From Sipunculus nudus (lineage: Eukaryota > Annelida > Sipuncula > Golfingiida > Sipunculidae), in NCBI GenBank assembly GCA_026874595.1, contig CM049320.1, positions 12,303,964 to 12,367,963 of the forward strand: a stretch of 64,000 bases of DNA. The letters run 5' to 3'. This document shows, in pieces, positions 35,061 through 47,440 of this stretch. Position numbers and translations under genes: made by a program. The first letter of the stretch is position 1. Each line of letters begins with the position of its first letter. The notes under the pieces were generated by a model. That model did no database searches. It saw only the letters and a program-made list of their open reading frames with translations, and was not told the origin of the DNA.

Positions 35061-35423
35061 TTGCCACTTCTCACAAGTGGAAAAGGTCTCAATAAGCGCA
35101 GGCTTCTTGTTGTGGATGATCAATTACGTCAATTTTTTCATGGCCCTTTTTATGGTTATTTAGTTTGGGCAGAGCTTTATGTGGCGCCAGTGATGATCTT
35201 TCAAAGATCGGACTTATTGACAAATGTTGTGAGAGACCTCTGGCGTCACTTTTGTTTTGTAGAGAGGTCTCACTATTGTTTTGTCATGAGTCTCATCATG
35301 AAAATTTACACCAGTGAACTCCCAGGAAATGTCTTCAGGGTTGTGATCAATGGTTGTCTGTCACAGCGTTTAATCATCAAGGAAAGAATTATGTATGCAC
35401 CCGCTGATTCTGAGGGAGCATAA
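35061..35423 (+). other. 120-codon open frame with internal inverted repeats, coding status unlikely
   Basis: The frame starts at a TTG, not an ATG, and shows no recognisable domain. It contains two inverted repeats: GATCTTT, C, AAAGATC around 35190-35204, and GAGACCTCT (35233-35241) with AGAGGTCTC (35263-35271). In A+T-rich DNA of this length a few chance frames of 120 codons are expected. It could also be part of an unrecognised inverted-repeat element. Confidence 0.12.
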
Positions 35424-35429
35424 CGTAAA

Positions 35430-35860
35430 TAAATTACCAGGGATCTTTGCACTAGCTTTTATGATGCAATATGCTTTTTGTTTTTTTTTTTTGTTAAATA
35501 TGGATAACTGCATGCTACTTATGAATATTCATTAAGGCAAATATTAATATTTTTTTATTGATAATTGATCAGTTTGCGGTATTCAGTTTGGTTGACTGAT
35601 TGTACATGCATTATGTGCATTACATTCTCTCAATAATTGTAAGAAATACATGATCTGAAAAAAAAACTCCTGCTTTTAGACTATACTAATTCCCCTATTT
35701 AACTTTATAGTTTGAAATTTACTCAGTTATTATATTTTAATCTGAAATGAAAATCCAATACTATATGCATGAAATAATATTGTGTGTGTATATATATATA
35801 TATATATTCTTACCTAAGGCTCTTGTATTATTATAGTTAAAAAATAAATTTATAGCTTTG
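35430..35860. other. No supported feature
   Basis: A+T-rich. A (TA)n run lies at about 35787-35808. Confidence 0.4.
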
Positions 35861-36394
35861 TTACTGAAAGTGACAACAAACCAAAGACCAGGGTAGCACC
35901 TTCACCTCCTGTAGCGAGATCACTTTGGTCATACGTAATAGTTTAGACATATATGTGTTGTCACTTGTATGACCAGGATGATGCCCATGGACTTTGCGAC
36001 ACCAAGTCTGCCATGAAATGAAGGCCCCAACAGGTAACGTTTCCATCTGAGGACAGAATGGTCTGCCTAACGAACATGAACACGAAAGCCACGGTAGAAA
36101 TTGGAAGAAGCAGAAAAGCTTGGTGTTGGGCCATCCATCAGTCCGAGTCGTCAATAAACGTTGAGCCTCATGACAGTGGCTGCCGAGGCTGCCAGACCAG
36201 GTCTGATATAAGCCCAGCGAACCACCACTACTGCCAGCATGCCGGCTCCACCAGTCTTCACCAGTTGCTGTCCAGCAGTACACTGAAAGGAACATCAGGC
36301 AGGCAGTGCTGTGCTTTACTCTGCTGCAGCCCTCACCCCTTTCCACAAGTGGGATAGAATTATAAAGAAACGTTACATCGTGAGATTTTAACAA
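35861..36394 (-). other. 177-codon open frame in a G+C-richer patch
   Basis: This is the longest open frame in the window and lies in a patch (about 35980-36350) with more G+C than its flanks. The predicted chain is rich in Trp, Cys, Ser and His, begins MLKSHDVTFLYNSIP, and has no domain, repeat or signal that I recognise. An overlapping plus-strand frame (36058-36357) is also open. A pyrimidine-rich acceptor-like TTCCTTTCAG lies inside it on the minus strand. It might be a non-coding exon, a lineage-specific gene, or chance. Confidence 0.15.
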
Positions 36395-36399
36395 AATTA

Positions 36400-38080
36400 C
36401 ATCCAGGCTAAGTCACCTAGCATTGTGGTCATTCATGTCATGTGATCGGGACTTCAGAGAAGATGTTGAAAGTGGAATTAAACGAGGAGCAATTAACTTT
36501 GGAATTGCCAGTGATAAATTGAATATGATCAGCTGCCACAGCACTTGAGTTTGTCAGTCTCAGCAGCACCAAGCAGCTATTGGATACCTGTTACAGGTGT
36601 GGACCAGAGCTCGTTACAGGTGTGTGAGGATGCTTTTCGGCTCTCTTCATTCAGGCCTAATCGTTAGAGTCTTCTAATCAGGTGCCTTTGTTACAGTCTT
36701 TAATGTAGATTGAAGATATATTGTCTCTAGTCATTTATAAGATCATTATCTTCAGTATATTACCTCAGATATGTTTTCTGCTGATCCAGTGTTCTGTATA
36801 TATATATAAAACCGATCAAAATATTTATAAACCTCTATGTTTTCAAGGAAGGCATTTTACCTGATCACTTTCTGGCAGATCACAGGTTCCCTAGTAACAG
36901 GTTAAATATATTTTATACTAAATTTTATTTTTAGGATTGTATTTATAAAAACCAGATTCTATCTGCTCCTGTTATATATATATTCCCGTAATGTTACTAA
37001 CATGTGTATATTTCTACCAGTATAAGGTCTAACCAGATTAGCCCTTCTCTGTTATAAACCATTCAGTGTTTGCCTGTCTTATTTGTGCAATTTTTTTCAG
37101 CTGATCAAATTACTGTTACTCTATGTTAGGAACCAAAAGGTGCGGCAGTACTAGGTAAATAATAGAATCATAGTTATCTGTTAATAAAGGTGTTATCAGG
37201 TGAACCTTCATATTCTGTTAAGTTTGGGAAAATTCATATCAATTTCAGCTTGACTTAATGTATTTTTTTAACATAAGCAATTAGTTTCAAGGAAATCTGT
37301 GATTATAAAATAAATTTAGGGAATGAGTTATTTATTATATGTGAGTTGGTTTAAATGTTTTAGTTGCATAGAATAGCTAGGCTATGAAAGATGGACAAAC
37401 ATGCATAAGAATATATACAGATAAAATAGTCTGTTTCATATATGATAAAAATAGATAAAAGATGTATAATAAATATGAATATACAATAAATGACATACAA
37501 TAAGCATATTAAAATTACTTAAACTTATTCAGTACTATAATCAAATAATGTGACCTAAAACCTTTATAAACCTGGCAGTTTATAGGGATCACTGTGATTC
37601 ATTATGTGGTGTAGCACAGGGGCAGATCTTAAGGGAAAGGTTAGATTGATTAACCTCAATCAACCCACGCTCCCTAATTTCTGCTTATTCAAGCTTTCTT
37701 TGCCTATATATGAATCAAATATGAATATCACATAATCAGAAAGCCATTAGATTTTTAGGAGTTTAGGGTTTTAGAGTTCAAAAGGTCATGAAAAATAAAA
37801 GGGAAAATTATTTTTGGGTTTCTAAATTTCATACTATATTATAAATATATTAATTATGACTTGAATACTATAAAAATAGCTGCATGACATGCATAGTTAA
37901 GTAAAAAACATGCAGGATAAAGGAAACAACACAAAATGAGTAAGAACATTTGTTCGCGTAATCCTTGATTCTGGGATTACCTTCTTGTAGCATTTAGAAT
38001 TTAGGACAGTCTGACTGGCATAATTGTCAGCTTACTGTTAATACAAGCTTGAGGCCAGTAAATACATTCAGCTAAGTCAT
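36400..38080. other. No supported feature
   Basis: Mostly A+T-rich. Near 36586-36630 TTACAGGTGTG occurs twice as a small direct repeat. No genes recognised. Confidence 0.4.
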
Positions 38081-38452
38081 TGGGCATTAATTTTGAAAAT
38101 GCCTTTTACAGTAAAACATCCTTTATGACAGGTTTACAGCATGTATTGCAAAAAGCAGTGCTTGTATTGATCAGCAGTGATTTAGTCAGGCCTGGCCATA
38201 CAATGACCAGGACTCGGACCAAAGGATTCAACATAAGACCACGGTGGACACCATGGGATCCAAGACCAGAGGATCTGAGACGGAGTGCCCCAGACCATAA
38301 CTGTCCTCTCTTACTGTGTACAAGTAGATATTCCCTGAAAGTACCAAAGTACCAGTAAACCCTCCATAAGCAGCATGGGTGTCAATACAGGGGGGTTTTG
38401 GGGTATATATCCCCCCTACTTTTAAGCAAGGGGGATAGGTCAACTTAATTAT

Positions 38453-38463
38453 CCCCCCCCCCC
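38453..38463 (+). repeat. Poly-C tract
   Basis: Eleven consecutive C residues. Confidence 0.9.
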
Positions 38464-38686
38464 TGTTATTCAGATAATAATATTCATAAATTGAAAATGC
38501 ACATATTAAAAATTAAAATTACAGACTTTGGTTCACTTTGGAATTAATTTTGAAATATCATATATCTTATTATCTGGTTTAGAGTTAACCTCTACTAGAA
38601 ACATAATACCTTAATTGTTAAAAGGTAAGTTTAATACTAGATTATAATATATTTGAAATGTGACTCACAGACAAGATAAAAGGTAT

Positions 38687-38694
38687 ATCTCTCT

Positions 38695-38776
<82 letters not shown>

Positions 38777-38826
38777 TTTACCTTCCTTGCAAATCTGCCA
38801 GTCATTACCCCCCCCCCCCCCCCCCC
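38687..38826. repeat. Compound microsatellite (TC)n(TA)n and 19-base poly-C
   Basis: TC repeats (38687-38732) pass directly into TA repeats (38732-38774), then after 33 bases a run of 19 C residues (38808-38826). The LSLSLYIYIY-type frames on both strands are translated microsatellite. Confidence 0.95.
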
Positions 38827-39295
38827 GCCTCCCATCCCCTTGAAGATAAAGATAAATTGATACCACTGATAAGCAGTTGGTGTGATGTTGTTACCAGATC
38901 AAACGACAAATAAACACATCAGGTGGACAGATTACCTCTTTTTTTTAGGAAAGGAAAAGCTCTATGTGCATACTTTATAAACTGGATATCTGCTTGGTAT
39001 TTGAATAAGTTAAGACCAGATTACTGACTAAGACCAGTTTGCTTTGAAAAAAAACCAAGACTGTTACCCAGAAAACCAAAACCGCCTCACAAAGACGAGT
39101 CAGAAAAACCTGTCTTTTAACTTATACCAGTTTTGCAGTCTGTACATCACTTGATGTTCAGACCAATGATTAATTAGTGTTAATAACTATAATTGTATTA
39201 TATAGGTGATTTTGAAACATAGGGCTAAAAAGTGAAAGTTTCAGTTGGAGGTGATCTGTGTGTCTGATGTAGCCGATTTGACCTCAGATATAATA

Positions 39296-39372
39296 TATAG
39301 CAGTCCTATTAACCGAAGAGTTACTGACAAGGAGACAAGTTACCCAGCGGTTAAACAAATCTAATAATAGGT
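39296..39372 (+). repeat. Direct repeat, copy 1 of 2
   Basis: CCTATTAA, then GTTACTGACAA, GACAAGTTACCCAGCGG and TAAACAAATCTAATAATA are shared with 40462-40538, about 1.17 kb away in the same orientation. The region between them includes the GAGTCC minisatellite. Confidence 0.75.
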
Positions 39373-40009
39373 GGTAATTCAATATTAGCTTGGTTGGTTA
39401 GTAGTGCTGGCTTGTTTGTTTGGGTACTTAATGGTAGCGCTATGATTCTTTAGTTCTGTCAACCAGAGGGTTCCATGCCTCTCAGGGTGTTGTCATTCGT
39501 GTCTGGAGTGAACGTCTTGCACTTGGGGATGATGGTATGATTGAAGCCTTATTGATGCTCCATTAATGACCACCACCATCCCTGCTGGACTGCTGATCAG
39601 CATCCTGTCAGAGGACTCGGTACAGGCTTTCCTCACTGATGGCTGCAGCTCCTAACAAGGCTGCTGGGTATAATATATAATACCTACAGCCTCTGTAATA
39701 GCATATAGAGATATAGACTGCTAAATTTTCTGTTTTCAAGGACAATTTGGTGATATGCAACATTATCATCTAGCTAAAATGTATTTAGAGGCTCCAAGGG
39801 TCAGTTAGGACTAAATTATATAGTCTTGCCTACTAATTGAGCCCATATATTGCAAAAAATATTTGTGTATAATGCAGAGGGTCACATTTTCTCTAGCAGT
39901 ACTGATCAGGTCTACCCACATTTCTGAGTTTAAAATGACTGAAAGTACACCAGGGGTTCAAAATTTGCATGATATTCAACAGGTAATGTAGTCAAGTTCT
40001 TACCATCCT

Positions 40010-40135
40010 AGTCCAAGTCTGAGCCCAGACTACTTGAGGCCGAGTCCAGGTCTAGCTGAGTCCTTTAGGTTTGAGTCCAAGTCCACCTTCTTCGAGTCCA
40101 AGTCCTTTGGAACTCGAGTCCGAGTTCTAGTCCAA
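40010..40135 (+). repeat. Degenerate GAGTCC-type minisatellite
   Basis: GAGTCC or AAGTCC hexamers recur (GAGTCCAGGTCTAG, GAGTCCAAGTCC, CGAGTCCAAGTCC, CGAGTCCGAG). A weaker echo occurs at 40330-40440. Confidence 0.7.
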
Positions 40136-40461
40136 TACAAATCTTCTTATTAAAATAAGTTTTAGTAGGATATTTGAGATAATCGTGCACGTTTTATGTT
40201 AGTTTACAAGTGCCCTTTACTTGAATGTTTAATTACATTTAGCCCCTGTTGCAGAGCTTAATTTATATTCTATAAGTAGCCCACCGATGTGCACAGTCTT
40301 TATATAATATGTGACAGAGTTTCCTATTTAACTGGACTCATTATTGACTGAGGGTGAATTCCCAAGTCCTTATCTCTGAGTTTGATTCCAGGACCCTTGA
40401 GTCTAAGTATGAGTGCTTAATTGACTTGAGTCATACGTCACTGTTTTATACATGTTTATAG

Positions 40462-40538
40462 CTGTCCTATTAATGGGTGTGTTACTGACAACAAGACAAG
40501 TTACCCAGCGGCTAAACAAATCTAATAATATGTTTTAT
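40462..40538 (+). repeat. Direct repeat, copy 2 of 2
   Basis: Partner of 39296-39372. The shared block TTACCCAGCGGYTAAACAAA is nearly identical in both. Confidence 0.75.
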
Positions 40539-40539
40539 A

Positions 40540-41785
40540 CACCTCACAATTAAAATATAAGTAATGTTGAGACAAAAAAGGGATATTTCTCAGCAGGTAG
40601 TTCATTTGTCAGATAAAAATAAATATATATTTCTTTATATAGCACCATAATTAGTTCTTCCTCAGAACTGATAATATTTCTACTCTGTATAGTGTCCTAG
40701 CTGGTCTAACATATTTCAGCAAGTCATGTTATCATGTCATTATCTCATATCTGGGATACAGTTATCCCCAGCAGTCAGTCAGCTGATCCTAAATTAACAA
40801 AACCTCCAGGAACCAGTTTGAATTGAATACAAATGACTCCTCACTAACGAGTGACATTCCTGAATTATTTTGATTAAAATCACTCAGGGCTGGTGGGACG
40901 GAGTTTTCTTAAATTGGTCATGTGATGTGGTTGATTTTTGTGGTTGGGTGGATATCATGTCTCCTTCATTATGTGGCAGCCTAATTTCTCCGATCCCATC
41001 ATCAGCTTTGCCCTCGCAGGAATTAGATTTTGTTTGATGTCATGCCCAGCCTCGGTTTCAATCAGAAATAGCAACAGGGGAATAAGGATCGATGTATCGC
41101 AGGTTGGAGCTTGTAGCGGAACCTGAGCGAGGGTGTTAGACTACTGAGCAGCTGCTGTCGAAAGCTGAAGATTTGTGGAGAATCAGGCCCTTGTATAAAT
41201 GTTATCAGCTTATCTGCCCTTCAGAATAGATTTGCCCTTAAAATCCTTGCTTTATTTAACCTTTCTGTGATCAGCAGAGGATTAAACATCACAGGCTACA
41301 GCAGTATTTAGATCTATTGTAGGAATATTTATCTGGATGATATTCATAAAAAAGTACATAATCCAAAATGTATCTATCTTTAGAGGATGTGGTCTCTTAA
41401 ATGGAAAGGGCACAGTGGAATTACTGTAATTCTATTATGGTTTCAACAGACATTAAAAAAGTCTCACAGTCCAGTTAGAAAAAAATGGTCCAGCAGCAGT
41501 ACTTAGTATATGCTCTCTCCCTTGAATTAACCCATTGTGCCTTTCATATATATCTCCTCCCATTATACAAAGTATTATCGCCTGGCATCAAAACATTATC
41601 TTTAAATCACTTATGTTCTGTATCTTTACCATTATAAACTGATCTTAAAACCATAAGTGATCTTTCATGGCACAGCTAGAGCCTTGAAAATGTTGATCTT
41701 GGAGTCATTTCTAACTCAAATGATGCTTATTATTATTCACACTGGATGTTAGCATTTTCATTCAAAGTCATATGGTTATGTAGTT
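40540..41785. other. No supported feature
   Basis: Includes a modestly G+C-richer patch (40930-41180) with a 62-codon plus frame that shows no family motif. Confidence 0.35.
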
Positions 41786-41791
41786 GTACCT

Positions 41792-41880
41792 ATTGGCCAG
41801 CTCTCAACCAATCAAAACACACCATCCTGTTGATCGGATAATCCATGTGCAGTTCATTCCTCTGCCAAACTCTATATAAA
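41792..41880 (+). promoter_or_regulatory. CCAAT/TATA promoter-like cluster
   Basis: An inverted CCAAT box (ATTGG, 41792-41796) and a forward box (CAACCAATCA, 41808-41812) lie 65-80 bases upstream of TATATAAA (41873-41880), the usual order for an animal polymerase II promoter on the plus strand. Predicted initiation would be near 41905. No convincing ORF follows, so a transcript would be non-coding or spliced. A+T-rich DNA gives TATA-like boxes by chance often. Confidence 0.25.
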
Positions 41881-41884
41881 ACCA

Positions 41885-43090
41885 GATTTTCAATTTTTTT
41901 CTCTTCATGATCAAGGGCAGCTATTCAACTACCCTTTGTATATCATTCATATGATTTCTGGCTTACACTGCTTATGTAAAAATAAACTAGGTTATTCCTG
42001 TAAAGGATAGTTTCTATAACACCTCTCACAGATATATCAGTAATAGTGTGTTTATCTACAAGCTGTCAGTAAACATAGAAATGTTGACTAACAGAAAAAC
42101 CATGTAACCGCATGTTTGGAAGTTGAAAGATCGCTAGTTACAAATGATGCCTTTTGCAAAACTTTGGTTCATCTGACTTGCCACCTGATGTATATAGTTG
42201 TTAAATGTAGTTAGATTATTTTGGTGGGCCCCCACATGTTATAAACACATGATAAATACAAAATGAACAGCCTTTTTGTGATTGGATGTGTTTTCTGACC
42301 TTTTCTTATCAAAGGTCCAAGGGATTATTTTTAATTAATAGACGTCAGATATTAGAATAGGCCCCTAGAAACTACAACTGTGAACTTCATTGTGAAATAA
42401 CCTCAATAATACCTCTCTACAACTCAATGAGATGAGTACAAGTTGGTGCCTTGATCCATGTTTTTAAAAATAATATATATCCCTGGGATAAGAAACAGAA
42501 TATAAATTTCATGATTTCTGTTAATGTCCTAAGTCCTTGGATATAAATTTTCCTTACAGCTTCTTCTGACGCTCTCCTGCGCCTGGTAGTAAATCACCTA
42601 CCGGTAGCTCTAGTTTGACCTTTCTGCACAGGACTATATGTTAGAGAACTATAAGGTTTACTGAGTGCTTTTCTTCTGCTGCTTGAAAATTCTGCCCAAT
42701 TTAGTGAACGAATGAACCCTGCTATATCTGTGTGTTCTGACATATTTGAAAGACAAAGGATCGGTAATAGACTTATGAATATAAATTGGCTCTGAGTCAG
42801 CTTGGAGACTGGGTATATATGGTTGTTTTCTGGATGTCGTACTTTGGTTAGATGCCACTGGTTTGATCTCTGATCGCAAAGCAGCCAAAGCCCATTAACT
42901 TTCCAGTCCATCACAAAAACATGCACGGCTGGACAGAGAGATGCTGCAGTGTGGGAGAAGTAGAAAAGTGAAGGTCAACCTCAGATCACAATAGAATAGA
43001 CTGGTACCCAATTCAGGGTGGGGTCCCAAAACCAATTAAGTCATGCTTCCATGGATCACATGCATTCTTCAGCCTACACAGGAGTCAAGC
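41885..43090. other. No supported feature
   Basis: No gene recognised. Overlapping minus frames at 42594-42926 and 42658-42888 show no family motif. Confidence 0.35.
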
Positions 43091-43092
43091 TC

Positions 43093-43147
43093 TGCTGGAG
43101 GGTACCTGCAACTGCTGGAGAGTACTTGTGATTGCTGGAGCATGACT
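43093..43147 (+). repeat. 20-bp tandem repeat, about 2.7 copies
   Basis: TGCTGGAG starts at 43093, 43113 and 43133, an exact 20-base period with diverged second halves. Confidence 0.8.
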
Positions 43148-43689
43148 GTAAGCAGGTGTCTGGCAGGTTTGGAAGACATTTTTATTGCTGAGAACTGTGC
43201 ACCGTCCCACGTTGTCTGATGTTATAAAAAACATATGGCATCAGAGCATCGGACAGCTCACCTTTCATACACCCTTCCCTTTACCTGGTGCCACATGCCA
43301 GAGTGCAATATTGTTTTGTTCAAAATAGATGATGTTTCCTTTTTAATTGGGTGCTGTGAAATCCAGAAATATTTGCATAATTGACCGCCTGGGAATTGAA
43401 GAGAATCTCTTCAGATACTTATCATTTGTTAGCTGGGGCAAACTCTTGAATTCCTGAACCAAGCTTTAATTGTTTAAGGCAGGATCTCTATCAATTTTAT
43501 ATGATCACATGTACACATGCAGTCTGTTTGATGGTAGAAGATTAATTAATGTTATCACACATGGTTCTGTGTTCATTAAACATTTACTGAATCCAGCACA
43601 TATTGTTGACTGATGTATGGTCTGAAATATCCTGTGTATTAATTAAAACATCAAACCCTTCCAATCTGTAGAAAGTTTGTCTTTTCTTA

Positions 43690-44000
43690 CAGTCTGTGTA
43701 TGTCTTGTCTTCTTTTTTGTCTGTGAACATTTTGTCTTCCATTTTAATTTGTGGACATTTTGTCCTCTCTGGTTGTCTTCTTTTACAATCTGTGGTAATT
43801 TTTTCCTCTCTCGTTGTCTTCTCATTAAATCTGTGAACATTTTGTCCTCTCTGGTTGTCTTCTTTTACAATATGTGTAATTTTTTCCCCTTCTCTTGTTG
43901 TCTTCTCATAAAATCTGTGAACATTTTGTCCTTTCTTATTGTCTGCTCCTCTCTCAATTTCAGTCTCTCTGTATTTTGTCATCTCTTATTCTCTTCTTTC
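43690..44000. repeat. 41-bp minisatellite with 82-bp alternation
   Basis: Anchors GTGGAC, GTGGTA, GTGAAC, GTGTAA, GTGAAC start at 43751, 43792, 43833, 43874 and 43917 (41, 41, 41, 43). Odd units read ACATTTTGTCCTCTCTGG and even ones AATTTTTTCC, so the true unit is a dimer. Degenerate similar sequence continues to about 44230. The 132-codon minus frame (43584-43982) with repeated KEDNQRGQNVH is a by-product. Confidence 0.85.
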
Positions 44001-44239
44001 ACAATCTTTTCTTCTTCTTTTCTCTTTTACAACATTTAATGGTTATTTTGTCCTTCCCTAATGTCCTCTTGCAATCTGTGGATATTTTTTTCCTCTCCAG
44101 TCTCCTAATGTCTTTTCTTACTATCTTTGTAAATTTTGCCCTTTCTTATCGTCTTCTCTTCTTATACCATCTGTGTATATTTGATTGTCTCATATTCTCT
44201 TACAATATATGGACATTTTGTACTCCCTAATTATCTCTC

Positions 44240-45290
44240 TTGCAATGATCATAAGAGATTTTGATCTCTGTTCAGGGGACCAAAATAGTCTTGAAGTCTT
44301 AACCCATCATTATAAGACATGATGTTGATCAAATCTCTGAGGCTGAATCCAGATTTTGCCATTTGTCTCAGAGGAGCTGGCAGAGAACAAAAATGAGCTC
44401 AGGACACCAGTACTTTAACTACCAGGCTACATTCCATCATTACGTTGGACTGAGATATGTTCAAATCTTTTTTGCTTCTGGTCAGCCATTAGAGATAAGC
44501 ATAAAACAAACATATATAGAGTGTTAAAGTAAGCCTGATCAGTGTGTGTGATTTGACAGTGAGTGTAGTTAGACAGTGATTTATTGCTGCTCATTATAGT
44601 ACTACTGTCAACAGTAGAGTATAGGGGCAGGTGGTACTGATGTATTTTATCACTGTCTGTACCAGCTTTGAAGCTGGCTGTGCTGTGTAATGAGCAGAAA
44701 CAACTCACCAGCCTGTGTGTGTGTTACTTAATGTATGGTCAATTGACATTCATATCAGGAGCTAAAGCAGAGCTCCATTGAGTTGCTCTTGATGTCTCTG
44801 TTTATAGAATGTTTATATACAGTAAACATGGCTGTTGCCTTGTTACCTGTGCTAATAGCTGGATGGTTATGTGTTGACCTAAGCTTGATTGTATGGGTTG
44901 TTTTTCTGTTAGTATTAATACTAAAACATTGAATAAATTTCCATGATAGTGATATTGCCTTGGATCACAGAGAGTCTGATTTGGTGCAGTCTGTCATTAT
45001 TTTCTTCTAACAAGTCATATCTCTTCTGACATTGCTTAATAACCAACCTGTGATAGTAGCTAGTGAATGAGGTTTTTGTTATTTATTTTATGCTAGTAAT
45101 AGCAAATTGCTAAAACATCAAGGTTCTGTTTCATCCAGATGCTGCTAGACTGTTAAACGATAATTCTTCTCATATTCCATTATTTATTGCTTGGCACTTC
45201 AAACTATGTGGAGTTGCTTTCATTTGATTTTCAGTACCATATTATTGACATTTTGTCATATTGCTCTCATCCTCACACCCAAAAAGAAAA
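44240..45290. other. No supported feature
   Basis: No gene or repeat recognised. The minus frame at 44427-44708 lacks family motifs. Confidence 0.35.
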
Positions 45291-45294
45291 AAAA

Positions 45295-45440
45295 CTCTTT
45301 TTCTCTATTTCTCTCTTTCTCTCGAGCTGGAGCTTTCTCTCTCTTGTGTGTGTGTGTATCTCTCTCTCTCTCTCTGTTTAGCTGTCTCCCTGTCTCTCTT
45401 ACTGTCTGTGTATACCTCTTTTTCTCTCTTTCTCTCACAA
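45295..45440. repeat. Polypyrimidine tract with short (GT)n
   Basis: TC-rich low-complexity DNA with GTGTGTGTGTGT near 45345. Overlapping long frames on both strands derive from it. Confidence 0.9.
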
Positions 45441-45444
45441 ACAT

Positions 45445-46745
45445 TAACTGGAAATAATGTATGACATTTGTACGAAATATGAAATTAATAAAAGAAATAT
45501 TAAAAAAATTACAAATATATTTCTCACTGCCTTTGTGACTGTATTAACAGGGAGTTCAAGAGACTTTTTTTAGAGCACCTGTTACCTGACTAGAGTACCT
45601 TAAGAGGACACAATGGGTGACTGTTTAACACAGGGGCTGGTTCAGACTGATACAGCCACAGGCAGCAAAGAGAACAGGCCTCTCTGACTGCAGGTGCTTG
45701 CTGGTGCAGAACTGATTCCAGGTGTAGGACAGGCTGGGCCAGCAGGTTTATTGCTGGGTGCACCAGTCTCTGCTGCTTGTATTTTATATGCCTGTCTGTT
45801 TTGCATACTAAGCCAGTAAAGAATGATATCATTGTGTACATGTATCTGATGAGCTCTATATGTTCAACTTATGCTGTTTTCACTTTTTTACCCACCATCC
45901 CCTATCTAGATGTTCAGTGTATTTTTTTCTGACATCTCATCAGTGAACATTAGTGTGTCTCATTGGCATCAGTAGTAATTATATCATTCCCTTTAACCTT
46001 GATACAGCTCTCCAGGTTGATCTGTTAACCCACATTTCAAAAGATTATACCTCCCAAGGAGGTGATATGTTTTCATCAGTGTTTGAATTTCGATTATTAC
46101 TCAGAAAGCTTCAGAAAACCACAAAAGTGGTAGGCTGATTGTTCCTGGCAATAAGTAGAATTAAACTAATAAATGCTTCTGTATATCAGGACCAAGAAAT
46201 TTATCCATGATTAATTTTGCTTATTGTAATTTTCATTTTTAGAATCAAGGGATTGCTATGCAAGCAGGATGATTAAGTAGAGATAAATGTGTTCAGTTTA
46301 GCAGCAATCTATATTTAAATTCCAGTAAAGATGGCCCTTTTTTACTTAATTTTCTTTGACATTGAACTAACTGTTTTTGTGTTCTGGGTAAGACATCCTA
46401 CCTCTTTATTGATATCCCTCAACTGCAATTTGAAAATATAGCAGGTTTTATTAAAATGTAAATCTAAAAAATTATTTGGTAAATTTCTGGTAAAAATGAG
46501 ACTGAACATTTATTTTATAAAAAAATAAAATATCAGTAAAAATTTATATAAATTAATATATATGATGATATATGATATATGACATATAAAATTCATTATA
46601 TGATATTATACATTAAAATGTTGTTATGTAATATCAGATCATATTGTTTACACAATGTATTGTAGGCTAAAAACAGAGATAAAAGGAAACATGTGGCATC
46701 ATACAACTTTAAAAAATATATAAAATATGGTGTTACAAAGACAAA
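45445..46745. other. No supported feature
   Basis: Includes a G+C-richer patch (45590-45790) with several CAGGTG-type E-boxes. No gene recognised. Confidence 0.35.
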
Positions 46746-46748
46746 TTG

Positions 46749-46889
46749 CTCAGGGGAAAACATTGGGCTGATCCCGGTTTCGAACCCATGACAGTGGTAC
46801 ACATGTCCGGCGTTCCAACCACTTCACTTGAGAAGCAAGCTTCACTTGCGAAACAGTTCGGTCGGCTTTTATGTCACCCCGTAACAATG
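46749..46889 (-). mobile_element. tRNA-derived SINE, second copy
   Basis: On the minus strand the B box GGGTTCGAAACCG (complement of 46775-46787) and an A-box-like TCAAGTGAAGTGG (about 46819-46831) are present in tRNA order. The element runs from GTTACGGGGTGACATAAAAG down to CCCCTGAGC. It matches 34236-34372 along its length. Confidence 0.75.
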
Positions 46890-47189
46890 GTTTAAAAGAA
46901 AAACTGGGATGACAGCCTGGATACATAAAATGTTGGAATTCGCTTTTGTTTATGGCTACAGAGTTTTGTTTATGGCCTCATAAGCTGAATGAATTTATAG
47001 TCAGTAGTCTTGTTGTCTGTGTAAGGATGTTTATGTTGGTTTTATGTTATATTATCTTTTTATATATTCTTTGAATTCTCAAGAATATGTAGTTTTGGGA
47101 TAATTTCCACAACTTTAAGCTTTAAATGTCAGCTCAGGTTTAACAGATTACCTTGATATGATATTGCATGGTGAATTTATAATAATTGA

Positions 47190-47440
47190 ATTAATAAATA
47201 TAAAACATGACATAATGTAAAACTGACTGAGTGGTGCCTGGAACCATGGGTCTGTGAATGAAATAAACAACAAAAACAGACATAGGTTATGTAAAATATA
47301 AAAGCTGGTAAACAAATATAAAACCTGACATAATATATAAAACTGACTGAACAGTGCCTGTATTCATGGAACTGTGAATGAAATAAACAACAAGAACTGT
47401 CACAAGTTATGTCAAATATAAAAGCTGGTAAACATAATAT
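47190..47440 (+). repeat. 118-bp tandem duplication
   Basis: TAAAACMTGACATAATRTA at 47201 recurs at 47319, followed in both by AACTGACTGA, TGTGAATGAAATAAACAACA and ATATAAAAGCTGGTAAACA. About 2.1 copies. Confidence 0.85.

Noticed and set aside
35061-35423. 120-codon plus frame as a gene
   Set aside because: TTG start, no recognisable domain, and internal inverted repeats. Kept only as a low-confidence note.
38660-38866. Frames of LSLSLYIYIY type on both strands
   Set aside because: Translated (TC)n(TA)n microsatellite.
43584-43982. 132-codon minus frame with repeated KEDNQRGQNVH
   Set aside because: It lies in a 41-bp minisatellite whose period is not divisible by three, so the peptide pattern is a by-product.
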